NCBI GenBank assembly: GCA_029721435.1
Contig: CM056583.1
Location: 77,503,120-77,567,119 of the forward strand
Length of the DNA stretch: 64,000 nucleotides
Direction of reading: 5' to 3'
Source of the DNA: Gymnothorax reevesii
Lineage: Eukaryota; Chordata; Actinopteri; Anguilliformes; Muraenidae
Both the position numbers and the translations under genes were made by a program. This document shows positions 46,110 through 56,896 of the stretch, one piece after another. The notes beneath the pieces were generated by a model that did no database searches, was not told where the DNA came from, and saw only the letters and a program-made list of their open reading frames with translations. The number at the start of each line of letters is the position of its first letter. The stretch's first letter is position 1.

Positions 46110-48237
46110 GGTATCATGTTTTTGTTACGTTGTGCATATAACAACAATTATTAAATGAGCTAAGGATTCGCTCTCTCCTGATTGGTCAAGGCGCGCTCTG
46201 CCAGTCACTGTAAACAGTGCTATTCACCACTGGAAAGTGTGCAAGAGATGAATGTCACTTGTCCAAGGTGGATAAATGATTGGATTCACCTCCACTGGTC
46301 AATAATTGTGTAATATTTCCTAAAACTTTCATGCATGACAGCCAAAAGCAGTCAGATATTCTAAAATCCATGAGCTTTGTGACTCACTAGAACACTTGTG
46401 GTCATCATGTGCCGAAAGTGTGCTGCTGTTGTCCTGCAGGCATTTCTGCTCTATCACTGTTCACTCTACCCACCTGACTAAGAAGTGAAAAAAGTTCCCT
46501 GAAAGTCAAAGTTGCGACTGGGCCTTTTTCCCTTCTCAATGCAGAACAATGTCTGTGCTGGTAACAAGGATGACTCCCTTGAATTATTATATGAAATGTG
46601 AGTGTTGATTTGAAGATTTATAGAAAGTCAAGAATTTGTAATGGTTCTGAACAGCGCTAACACTCATTATGTTGAAAGCCTTCATTAATTTTTAATTTAT
46701 TTATTATTTCTTTGACCCTGAGTTGTACTTTTGGTAGAATATTACCAGTGAACTGATAAAATTTAGGCTGCGGAATCGTGTGTTGATAGAACTTGTGGGC
46801 ATGTTGGCGGATGACTACCAAGTGACCTGCATACAACCTCTGCTTGGTTGTCTTATAATTCGATTCACATATGGCAGACACGTACCTGTTCTCCACCTGT
46901 TCAGTGGAAGCGTTCCAGCTCCGTGGTTTTTCTCTCGACAGTCTGCTGCTTCTCTGCCCCCCTGTAGTATACACACCTCTGTGTCCTCTGACTGTCTCAG
47001 TGCTGCCTGCTGCAGGGAAATGAATGTGCCTCTTGTGTTATGAGATGGCAACACAACACAAATGGCAATCTGGCATCATCCCCGGGGACTGGCAGTTTCC
47101 ATGCCCACATGCCCATTCATGTTGCCCTACTATTAGGTTGCAATATTACCGTTGGTTGTCAAAATCTATTCAAAGCCCCAAATCTTTGGGGACAGCGTTT
47201 TTTTGGGGTAAATGCAGAAAACAGTAGAAAAACTGAAGGTATAAATACTGAAATCATCGAGATGCATTTGTTTGAAGTTTAGGAGGAAAACCTGAGCTGA
47301 TACTTAGCACTGAGACAAGCACCATTAATATGTGGCAGTAATCGGTCTGACCTACTGATAAAATGACCCAGATCTGATTGTTCTGATTAAAGACCTGTCT
47401 GTAATTTCCCGCACCTGATTGCCTCTCAGAAATAATGGGCACTTAAGTTGGAATCATTATTCCTCTTAAGCGCCAACTGAAAATTGTTTCATCATAATAT
47501 TATTCTTTTTTTCCAGATACAGCTATTAAACGTAACAGTAAATTTGTGATGGAGACAATCCCCTGCATTAACCTTGAAATCATGCCAGGAATTTTTAAGC
47601 ACCTATAAAATAACAATCATGAACAACTAATATGGCTATTGCATATCTAAGTTTTCCTAACTTGTTTTTCTTATTTTTTATTCTTCTTCTTCCTCTCGTG
47701 TTTGACAATTCATAACATCAGTAAAGCTTTAAAAATTTGATTATCCAACACTTTTCATCTTGGTATGTATGTAAGTATGTACATGTGCGCAGCATATATA
47801 TGTATGTATGTATGTATGTATGCACGTATTCATTCATTCATTATCTATATTTGCTTGCTTGCTAAGCTTCTTACTCGATCAGCCAATGACTCTGCTTATT
47901 CGGGATGTAATGTGATCCATCAGGAGGCATTCAGCTGAAACACTTCAAAGCTGTCTCCTCAATTTCTTTCTCTCAGCGCCTACAAGAGCTCAAAGATCTG
48001 CCTGCCAAAGTTTCAGGGTTATGTTTGGCCATGCCAAGTGCTTCAAAAGGAAAGTCTCCAACTGTGGAATGTAGGGCCTAATCTCCTCCTCGACCCTCTT
48101 CAATGACTGAAGGAAGAGATTTACAACCAATGAGGGTGCACTCTGAAGGAGAGAAAATATTCTTTATTTTCATTCTTTTCTACTTTTTTTTGAAGTTTTC
48201 AAAACGCCTGTCACAGTAGTCTCAAAACGTTTTGCTA
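46110..48237. other. gene-free sequence
   Basis: A (GTAT)n microsatellite of about six units lies at 47799-47822. A 105-codon minus-strand frame (46657-46974) has no domain I recognise. Nothing else was seen. Confidence 0.4.
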
Positions 48238-48253
48238 AATAATAATAATAATA

Positions 48254-48292
<39 letters not shown>
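48238..48292 (+). repeat. (AAT)n(GAT)n microsatellite
   Basis: About 5 AAT units pass directly into about 13 GAT units. The resulting isoleucine run on the minus strand is an artefact of the repeat. Confidence 0.95.
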
Positions 48293-48293
<1 letters not shown>

Positions 48294-48640
48294 CCAGGGC
48301 TGCCCAAATATGTCCCTCTAATCCAAATCCATCCCTGGTTTTCCCTTGTTCCTGAACAATTATTGCCTCATGATTGGCCAGACTGCCATCACATCTGACT
48401 CCCAGGTAAAGGAAGGGTGGAAAACCAGCAGTCCTCAACCCTGGATCATCGTGATTCGGGGAGCCGTGTTCACGACTAAGTCAATAACTAATTTCAAAAA
48501 GCTGAACGACAAAGCAGAAAACCGCGGGATTATAAATGAGCCTAATGTGTTAAAAGTACAACTAACAGCTAAAACTGTCCTTGATCAAGGGCCATTTGTT
48601 TTTGGAGCGAGCAAAGTGGAATATATAGCTATAGATAGCA
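48293..48640. repeat. possible dispersed repeat (CAGGGCTGCCCAAA start)
   Basis: CAGGGCTGCCCAAATATGTC at 48295 resembles the start of common fish hAT-type MITEs, and CAGTCCTCAACCCTG near 48430 looks like an opposing or second end. The right boundary is unclear. The remaining part up to 48640 has a 100-codon plus-strand frame without a domain. Confidence 0.35.
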
Positions 48641-49884
48641 GAACATAAGGGCAAAGTGCTGAGAGTTTAATGAAATTATTGCAAACCAAAGTGACTGCTG
48701 GTACGCGCAGGGAGACGGTCCCTGAGCCCAAAGCAGGATGTTGGAAATGCACCGACAATGATGTCTCCCCATTGCATGGTGTTCAGTCAGCCGTGCACAT
48801 TTTGTTGGTTTTTATAGTTCATTGAAGTGCACACTTCCCCAGTGAGTAAGAGAAAAATACCGCAGTGCAAAAATAAAGTTTGTTGAAGGAAATCAACCGG
48901 AAGTGGGGCAAAATAAAATCTTCTCCTGGTAGCTCTGTAACCATATGACATACAGGCAACCCAAAAGCACAATTAACGTCACTCCAAGGCTAATCCTTTT
49001 CAGAATCACTGCATGTTAATGTCCAAACAGACCACCTTGCAATGCCTCCAACTTGAAATATGTCATCTTTTTCAAAATGATCCCACATTAAAAAAAAAAA
49101 AACCCCACAAAGAAGCAATTGTCCCCACAAATATATACTATTGCTCATGAAGTTTGAAAAAAATATTTTTTGCCTCTTTTCATGGAATGATTGTGACAGT
49201 GTGATAAATATTTCTGATAGAGAAAGTGTCTGAATACAAAATTTTTCCAACTTAATGAGCAGCAGTGTATTTTGGATAGTACAGTGTGCAAAAATTAGAT
49301 TGTTTTTTCGCTGCTCTGAGCAGTCCATGAAAATCCTATGCCCTGTATTACAATAGGCAATAATCATACTTTTATGCAGTTATAAATACGCAGTAACAAC
49401 AGCCAGTATGTCTGTGGAAGCCAAAGATTATTGTTGGGGAGATTTCCCTTTACATACTCCAGTGTAAACACTAAATTGACCCAAATTCTGCAAGTTGGTT
49501 TCATTGCTCGCTGAATGCAACTGTTCTACAATGAGCAGTCCTAAAATGAATAATGGCTGTCCTGAATGGCCATACATTTCAGAAATCATAACAGAGCACT
49601 TATTCTGGCCTCATCTCAGTGTTGTTGGCAAGTCTGCTTGAGGACAAGATGTGTGGCCAAACAGAACGCGGCTCATCCCAACACTGAGCATATGGCATGC
49701 TTAGCAGTAAAAAATAATATGCACCCATTCATTATGTAGCTCTGCTGAGTCAACTGGAAGCTGAATAAAGTAATCTCTCGAAAAGCAGATTTCAAAATCT
49801 ATAATTTTCACATCACTGTTTTTTTTCCCCAACCCAATTCATTTAGTGAAAAATAAAATTTAAACATTCATGGTGCTTATTATT
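48641..49884. other. gene-free sequence
   Basis: No gene, RNA or recognisable repeat. An A-run of 12 bases lies near 49090. Confidence 0.45.
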
Positions 49885-50120
49885 ATACCCGGTATACTGG
49901 ATTCGCTTTGTCCGTCCATGTGTGCGTGCGTGCGTGTGTCTGTGCGTGTGTCTGTGTGTGTGTGCGTGCGTCTGTGCGTCCGGACATAGATCTCATAACC
50001 TACTCATCCGATTTTGACATTTCTTTTTCTTGGTGGAAGGTATATTGACTGTGGTACTGCCCGACTACTTGTTGTAGGTCTGATGGTTTCAGTATGAATG
50101 TACTGATATACATGCGGGGG
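49885..50120. repeat. MITE-like segment with GT/GC-rich tract
   Basis: ATACCCGGTATAC on the left and GGGGGTATCC on the right are loosely inverted. A degenerate (TGTG/CGTG)n tract lies at 49919-49980. CTCATAACCTACTCATCCG-type text follows, as seen near the ends of some widespread animal repeats. Boundaries and class are uncertain. Confidence 0.35.
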
Positions 50121-52799
50121 GTATCCTGTAAGCCATGCTTACTGACTAAATCTAGTTCAGTAATATATTTCCTTTACCACACAAACAGCAGATCACAATA
50201 TAGGCTGCCAACTGTATATATGCACATTATTATTCAAGCGTAGTAATATATGAAATTGAGTTGTTTAAAACTTTGCATATGTTAATCTGTGGTACCTCTA
50301 AACTGTATCTAATGTCAGTGAAGTCATATCGAAGTCAGGTCGAACGCACTGACGCATGATTAAACTTGATTTAGACCACAAGAGATGTGAAGAATGACAA
50401 TGAAAAATGGTACCTGCCTGTAAAGGTAAACTTATTGCACTTTTTTTATACGGAATGAAATTCCAAACCTCAACACACTACCGTGCAACATCAAAATATG
50501 GACACGGATAACAGGAAGCACATTACTTCTCAATTTTTTTTAATGCTAATTCATATACACTAAATAGAAAATAAATCAGTATTACAGCAAGGCAAAAACA
50601 AAAACATAATTACAAACTCCACCGTGACCTTTTGGGAAGGAAACAAAATGTCATGTGTCCGGCTTAGTTATCTGATTTAAACCCCACAGACACTGTCGAG
50701 GGATCGTGAAGATCATTTTTGTAGTGTTCCTATCTTTGTCATGAAAAATACAAATCCTAAAATAACTAAAATTTGTAAACAGTAATTAAATCTCACTGTG
50801 GATATTTTGATGACAAATTTGAGCATGAAACATGACAATCACGGTCAATCATTACCGGAGCAGCATAGCATTTATTTTTGGTGGTGTCCTTGTGCTTTTT
50901 TTTCTCTCCACATCATCCCAAAATCACAATTTCTCCATCTGCAACCCATCTGCAATGATCGTCGTGAACGCAGCAATAGACCATGATTTGTAGTTAAAGT
51001 CATATTACTGCGGAACCATGGAGGAGAGAGCCTGCTGTACTGCTTAGTTGCGAGCAGTGTTCTGCAGAGTAGACCATTTCATCCGCAGTGCACAAGAAAA
51101 TGCCTTATGTCACTGCAGACTGTGTTCAGTCAGTTTTTAAAATGTCATTTTGCACATCATTAAGGAAGGCTGACTATTGTGACTTTTTAATGATATTCAT
51201 TGAAAATTTTATGGACTTTTACAGCTCTGGGCTCTCGATAGCGAGTGAAGCAAAACATGTGAAATGTACACTAGACTGCTAGCAGACGGCTAAGCGCATT
51301 TTGCCAAAATGATGTGCCATGTCATCCACATGAAATAGTGCACTCACATTCTGGCTTCTTAAAAAAATCCACGTACTGTATCAGCGTGCTCATAAATAAC
51401 AATTGCCTTTGCTGCTTAACAGCTTAGCTACATGGTAATTGGTATTATTAGTCTAACTCACGACTATGTAATTGACCTAGAATGAAATATGGCAGGTGAA
51501 GTCAACCAAATGTACAATGTAGATATACGTACCGCAAGTTATTTCATTATGACAGAACTGCACAAAAAATACATTTTCAGATTAGTACATGCACTTAAGT
51601 ATTAAAAGCAACCACAGCTGTGATTTGTTATGAATCATAGTACTACAGCTTCATCATTCACTCATGCGCTCATTCCAGCTAGGAAGTTTGAGTTTTCTAT
51701 TAGCCTAATATTCATGTCTTTGAACTCTGGACTAAAATGCTCAATAATGGGTGGAAACCCAAGCATATACATTGAACATGGAAAATACCAGCCTCTTGAG
51801 CATAATATCCCATTCTTCCTGCATGGAAACAAAGCTGCCTATCAGTACCACTATGTCCTCTCTGTTGTAGTTACTCTCTAAATAATTTTAGCTCAGCCAC
51901 TAAAAAAAAAGGGGAAAAACTCCAATTATTTTGTGAAACGAAATGGCTTTTATCAGAAAGGGCTTTCTTTCCCATGTCACCAATGTTTGTTGATGTTAGT
52001 TTGAAGAATTTCTCATTCTACCAATTTTAAGGTCAGCGTTAAAAAACAAATTGCACCATGGATGGCTTCAGTCTTATACTCTGTATAAATTGGAATCTTG
52101 TAACAGTGTGTGATATCAATTTTTCACGCTCTGAATGAGCCTTCATACACAATCTCAAGACCTCACATTTCCAGTGACAGAATTTATCAAAATGTGTAGA
52201 CACCAGAACAAGGGTTTACAGTCCCCATTTAACATTCAGGGCTTAGTAGGGCCCCAGCTGCTATAAACCCTGATTATTTAATGTGCCAAAAGAGGATTGG
52301 AACAAGCAGCCCACACTTGTCAGCCAGAGCCCACATTTGAAGCCATTTCTTTCCTGGTACTAGCAAGCTAGCAAAAAGCTAGCAAGCTCAACATTAATTT
52401 TATCATCACAGTATGCTGCAGGGCTATAACTTCAGCAATGGAAATTGATGGATGTGAAACATCAAACAGTTTGACCTACTACGGATGACATTTTACACAT
52501 TTTAACCTGCATGTGCTTAGCAATTCATACTGCCTATGGTTTCACTGAATTATATACTCTGAAGTTTATGTGATGTGCTCATCTTATTTCTCATCTCGAC
52601 AAAGTTGACTAAGTGAAGGATTAAACACCAAAAAATTGTAATTAATTTGACTTTTGCTGCCAATCAAACACTGATGAGAAAGCCTAAAGACACGCTCTGC
52701 CAATTAGCTGGCTGTACTAAAATACCACCCACTCCGCTCTCTTGCTTCGTAGAAAGATGCAGATTGTTTTACAGTATAAGCTGCTGGGCTTCTACTGAG
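50121..52799. other. gene-free sequence
   Basis: A small direct duplication AGCTAGCAA lies near 52370-52386. No gene or named repeat was recognised in this 2.7-kb stretch. Confidence 0.45.
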
Positions 52800-52802
52800 T
52801 AA

Positions 52803-52944
52803 AGCCGCTTTCACACCAGAAGCGGAACGAATTTTTTGCATGACAGATTACATTCAAAGTCAATGCAAAGACGCGCCTTTGCATTGGCTTTGAATGTAAT
52901 GTGTCGTCTGAAAAATGCGTTCAGTGTCCGGTGTGAAAGCAACT
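52803..52944. mobile_element. Harbinger-type MITE, 142 bp, foldback
   Basis: The ends AGCCGCTTTCACACC and (inwards from the right) AGTTGCTTTCACACC are inverted. TAA lies on both sides (52800-52802 and 52945-52947), matching the TWA duplication of PIF/Harbinger elements. An inner palindrome around GACGCGC, with arms holding TTACATTCAAAG and CTTTGAATGTAA, makes the whole element a hairpin. Confidence 0.8.
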
Positions 52945-53142
52945 TAATACTGGACATTGTTGTTCAAATTATTTGCCAGTCTATTCAAATCCAGTGAGGT
53001 GCAGTAGATTGCAGTTTTGGCCAGTCGATAAATGGTGCAGACAGTAGACAACATTTTTAAAGAAAACATTTTTGATTATGACATTTGTGAAATTGTAAGT
53101 ATATGTACTTGTGTGTCACCAGTGACTAACAGAGAACAAAAG

Positions 53143-53255
53143 GACATGAGTACCATACACAACCTCCTCATTTTTGGGTTTTTTTTTTTTTTTTTGGTCA
53201 GAATGATTTTTAAAGGGGGAACAAATATTTTTGGTGGGGGGTTTTTATGAGTGAG
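53143..53255 (-). repeat. partial copy of a GAGTACCACACACAACCTCC MITE
   Basis: From GACATGAGTACCATACACAA to TTTTTATGAGTGAG the segment is the reverse complement of 56792-56896 with few mismatches. The following text (GAAGGGGGTTTAG) does not match the rest of that copy, so this one is truncated. Long T and G runs mark drift. Confidence 0.7.
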
Positions 53256-53630
53256 AAGGGGGTTTAGAATGATGGGGGAAAATTTTTAAAGGAAGGGGTA
53301 GATGCGCAAGTAAAAAAAAAAATTGCAGTAATTCCACTTTTCACATCTGTGTCATTCACTCTGAGTCCTATCTTTTGAACTACTTATATTCTCCTTTTTT
53401 GCTACCCCCCATCAATGAGGCTGTGAAAAAAGGTTTACAAGTTAAGTTAGACATTACATTAGTGTCTGCAGGGGGATTCGAACCAGGAAGCCTGTGGAGA
53501 AAGCACACACAAACACAAACTGTTAATCACACCACAAACTGTAGCCTTACCCACTGCACCAACTGAGTTTGTTGCCAGTTCAATGCCATTAGTTGTCATT
53601 CATCACTGAAGGGTGAAAGACAACCGAAAG

Positions 53631-53631
53631 A

Positions 53632-53724
<93 letters not shown>

Positions 53725-53728
53725 CGCG
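53631..53728 (+). repeat. (GT)n microsatellite
   Basis: Nearly pure GT dinucleotides for about 98 bases with CG and GCGT interruptions. It is open in most frames and gives artefactual Val/Cys and His/Thr runs. Confidence 0.97.
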
Positions 53729-53738
53729 CCATGGAGGT

Positions 53739-53983
53739 ACAAAAGGGCCCAACTCCATGATTTTTGAGAAATCCAGATTATCTGCCAATCTTGTATATTG
53801 GGTTAAGACCAACAATGAATGTCCGATTCTGAGGTGAACAACCCAATGAACAAGCACCCACCGGCAGAGTTTTGGAAGTAAAGCAGACCTAAAGTCATAT
53901 CCTATGCAGAAGCAAAGTAGTTTGAAATAAAGTTCAAATTTCATTGAAGAAATCATTGTACTCCTTTCATTTTGTCCGTTTTA
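53739..53983. repeat. half of an ACAAAAGGGCCCAACTCC element
   Basis: ACAAAAGGGCCCAACTCC at 53739-53756 is the same terminal sequence that bounds the element at 53984-54190. The interior here is different and no closing end is seen before the next copy starts. Confidence 0.45.
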
Positions 53984-54190
53984 TTACAAAAGGGCCCAAC
54001 TCCGCCATGTTTAAAGTGCTACGATTATTTTATGTGACAGGCAGTATACTTCATGCTCAGCCTAAATAAACCTCTGTTTGGCCTTAACACGTTACACTTT
54101 GCTGTTTGAAATTTCCTTTTATAGCATTAACCGCAAACAGAAAAAATGCCCCCTGAAAAAAATACCTTGGTGGAGTTGGGCCCTTTTGTA
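53984..54190. mobile_element. MITE with TTACAAAAGGGCCCAACTCC ends
   Basis: TTACAAAAGGGCCCAACTCC at 53984-54003 is mirrored by GGAGTTGGGCCCTTTTGTAA at 54171-54190, a perfect 20-bp inverted repeat. The element is about 207 bases. The flanks do not show an obvious target duplication. There is no coding capacity. Confidence 0.75.
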
Positions 54191-54310
54191 ACCCCATTAT
54201 TCATATAAAAAGAAATAATATATTCATTTTTTTTCCTTTTATTTATTGTTGTCAATGAGGAAACTGGGTAGAATAATTTCACCAGAACAAACCATTGTTT
54301 ATGGCTGAGT

Positions 54311-54416
54311 TGGGTTAAGGTTAGAGTTAGGGCCTGGGATAGGGGTAGCATTCCTTATGAGTTGAGTTAAGGTTAGGCACAGAGTTAGGATTAGGGATAG
54401 GGATAGAGGTAGTTAA
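54311..54416 (+). repeat. degenerate telomere-like (GGTTAG) tract
   Basis: Scattered GGTTAAGG, GGTTAG, GTTAGG and ATTAGGG units occur over about 100 bases, interrupted by unrelated text. It is too degenerate to call a true interstitial telomere. Confidence 0.5.
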
Positions 54417-54455
54417 ATTCGTTTAGTAAGTGTGAGCATGAGTGTGCCGTGCGCG

Positions 54456-54463
54456 GCGAGTAC
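54456..54463 (+). repeat. left target-site duplication of hAT MITE
   Basis: GCGAGTAC here is repeated exactly at 55098-55105, flanking an element that begins CAGGCG and ends CGCCTG. Confidence 0.82.
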
Positions 54464-55097
54464 CAGGCGTGTCGTTTGACCTGAAAATTCCGGGGCTAAT
54501 ATTCCTCCCTTTATTGATGTTTTCCAATTCAAGAGTAATCAAGTGGTTGAAGACACGGCTTCTCTCCCCCATGCCATATAAAAGCGACAAAATAATGGGC
54601 GACATTCAGTAGGCTACAAAAAAATAATTAGATTATAATTAGGTCTATGTGCCGTCACTCGGCGACGGCATTTCATAACTCTTCATTCAATGAAGATAAT
54701 TTCGGTGGCAAGTACGTCACCTGTTTTTGCAGCACGGTCACTCAGCTTGCTGTAAAAAATAGACAGCTGTCCGATTGGAAAATGTAAACGGACGAAACCA
54801 TGTACTAGTTACCAAAATCACCTTAATTCGCTGAAGAGTTCTGATATGCCGTCACTGAGTGACGGTGCATATACCTGATTATAATCAAATTATTTTTCTG
54901 TACTGAATGTAGCCCATTATTTTGTCGCTTTTAGATTGCATCTGGGAGAGAAGCCGTGTCTTCAATTGCCACTTGATTATTCTCGAATTGGAAAACGTGT
55001 TAATGAAGGAAACCCATAAAGAATTAGCCAGCACTAATTATTTTCAATAAAGGGAGGGATATTAGCCCCGGAATTTTCAGACGAAACGACGCGCCTG
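54464..55097. mobile_element. hAT-type MITE, 634 bp, long inverted arms
   Basis: The arms at about 54464-54655 and 54845-55097 are reverse complements with indels. They share CTGAAAATTCCGGGGCTAAT, CCTCCCTTTATTG, CACGGCTTCTCTCCC, AAAGCGACAAAATAATGGGC and GCCGTCACT. The termini are CAGGCG and CGCCTG, and the flanking octamer GCGAGTAC is duplicated exactly, as hAT transposase does. The right arm has about 60 extra bases near 55005-55045. The centre (54656-54844) is unique. No coding sequence remains, so it depended on a transposase from elsewhere. Confidence 0.85.
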
Positions 55098-55105
55098 GCG
55101 AGTAC
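55098..55105 (+). repeat. right target-site duplication of hAT MITE
   Basis: GCGAGTAC, identical to 54456-54463. Confidence 0.82.
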
Positions 55106-55227
55106 GGTCAGAAGAGGTGGATTCGGGCACGATCCATCCGTACTAGTACTTCAGCAACTGTACTTCAGCATGGCAGATTACCGTTATGTGTCACGGTTGT
55201 CTTGTTCTAACAAATGCAGCGGCGAAA

Positions 55228-55403
55228 GGATCTCTCCTTTCTAACGAAGAAATTCAATACTTGCTCGAAATGCAGGCACACGAAAACACAATCCACTACT
55301 GGGTATACTAAACTCTGAGGTTTTCGGAATAATTTGTGCGCAGTTACATTCGCGTGCTTATGACAGAACAATAGATCAGTGTCATGAAATACTAAAGAAA
55401 ATG
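55228..55403 (+). pseudogene. Myb/SANT-like DNA-binding domain fragment
   Basis: The plus strand encodes LLSNEEIQYLLEM in one frame, with a stop at 55309-55311. The homologous sequence continues in another frame with NSEVFGIICAQLHSRAYDRT and IDQCHEILKKM. The order (helix, W/L-rich, then a [RA]-[GA]-[YF]-x-R-T-x-x-Q-C block) is that of Myb/SANT-like domains found beside Harbinger and other transposases and in some host proteins. It lies just right of the hAT MITE within a repeat cluster, so a transposon origin is likely. The tail reads on to a stop at about 55446. Confidence 0.5.
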
Positions 55404-56749
55404 TGCGCGCCGCGCTGCAGTGCCAAAGTCTTGCAGTTCAAGTTATGAGGCAGATACATTTTCATGGTGTGAGGCATGGATAACATAATCAGCCACAAGG
55501 GCGAAATAATTTATAAGGTTCTTTTCCTTCTTAGTTATTTATTGTTGATGTTAACGATGTCATGTAAATGCGCAGCCTTAAATGACTCGCATGTGTTTTC
55601 TATTTTGGAAATAAAAGGCGTGATGTAATTGGTCATACCAGGGGTGTCACTGGACCTAATACTGTACTGGGGCACAGCTGGGGCACAAACAACGCGAGCG
55701 CGCAAAGCGCGCGAGAAAAAAGTTTTACCACTAATTTATCATAAAAAAGCATAAATAGTGCTTTAAATTATACATTCATGTCAGATTATCTTGTTGAATA
55801 CTCTCTTTATACTATAACTGTATACTCTGCTTTGTCATCCGCAGTGTCTCATAACCAAAGTACTCGATGAGCCCGAACCCATGTTTTAACGTGAAATAGC
55901 TCATATATGCTCAAAAATCGATAGCAATCTCCAGAAACCGAGTTGACAGTGCTAGGCTAACCATTATGAATCAACGTTATGCCTATGATGAGCCAGTTAG
56001 CTATAAGGCAGCAGCAAAGGTCTGCACTAGGCTACTTCAATTTACAGCCAGAGGTAGCTGGCAAGACTGCAGCTGAAAGTTTAAGCAAAGTTGTGACATT
56101 TCAATTCCCATGGAAATGGCGACACAAAGGAGAAAACAAACTATAAGGACAGGCAGTTACCCAGCACTAACCTGAAGACAGGTGGAAAGAATGACGGCGA
56201 GAGCAGTCAGCACTGACAGACACCGCTGTGTGTGTGACCTTGTGTTCCGAAGTTCTGAAGTGAGCACTAGCCGAATCACAGCCAAAGCCACGTGAATATT
56301 AAGTAGCCACATGCCATCGTGTACTATACGGAGTGAAGTGAATAAAGTAGCAATGAGTTACAGATATCATATTAAGTAGTTGTGTGCCTATGCACTTTCT
56401 GTTACCGTAGATTCTCTTAGTGTAGATTATGTGGACATGTAGACTTAAAAGGTGATTTTTTTTTTTTTTTTTAATCCCCTGGGGAAAGTGCCAGTGCCAG
56501 TGGTGGCAGATCAAGAGGTCCTTGCCAGAGCAGCAGCGATGGCTTAGGTTTTTATCTGGCTGAGAATATGTGGCGACGTAAACCCAGCGGCGTCGACCGC
56601 TTTACTCAAATTTTAGCAGACATCCTGCTACTGTACGCGCCACCAAAGAGTATGTAACACCGAGTCGACATCAATAGAATAACATCATAAAGTTCCCAAC
56701 TTAATGTTGTTAGGCGCTAGGCAAGCTTAAGCACGTACATTATTCGTAA
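55404..56749. other. repeat-rich, gene-free sequence
   Basis: CAGGGGTGTCACTGG at 55639 resembles a hAT terminus and is followed by CGCGAGCGCGCAAAGCGCGC. A possible opposing end was not found. CAGTGGTGGCAG near 56498 may be another hAT-like end. No gene was seen. Confidence 0.35.
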
Positions 56750-56896
56750 GAGCACCATACACAACCTCCAGCAAAATTGAAAAAAAAATCACAACTCACT
56801 CATAAAAACCCCCCAAAAATATATGTGCCCCCTTTTAAAATCATTCTGACCAAACAAAAACAAAAAAAAGTGGAGGTTGTGTGTGGTACTCATGTC
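56750..56896. mobile_element. complete small MITE, about 145 bp
   Basis: GAGCACCATACACAACCTCC at 56750-56769 is mirrored by GGAGGTTGTGTGTGGTACTC at 56872-56891. The interior (CATAAAAACCCCCC, TTTTAAAATCATTCTGACCA) matches 53143-53255 in inverse orientation. This is therefore a self-contained element with about 20-bp inverted ends. Confidence 0.75.

Noticed and set aside
47799..47822. (GTAT)n tract as a CRISPR-like or regulatory array
   Set aside because: It is a plain tetranucleotide microsatellite without spacers.
48235..48438. Isoleucine-rich membrane-like peptide
   Set aside because: The isoleucine run is the GAT/AAT microsatellite translated on the minus strand.
53603..53956. 117-codon minus-strand frame with a His/Thr run
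   Set aside because: The run is the GT microsatellite read on the other strand. The remainder has no domain.
53143..56896. A single 3.7-kb DNA transposon with 110-bp terminal inverted repeats
   Set aside because: The right arm proved to be a complete small MITE with its own 20-bp ends, so two MITE copies in opposite orientation explain the arms more simply.
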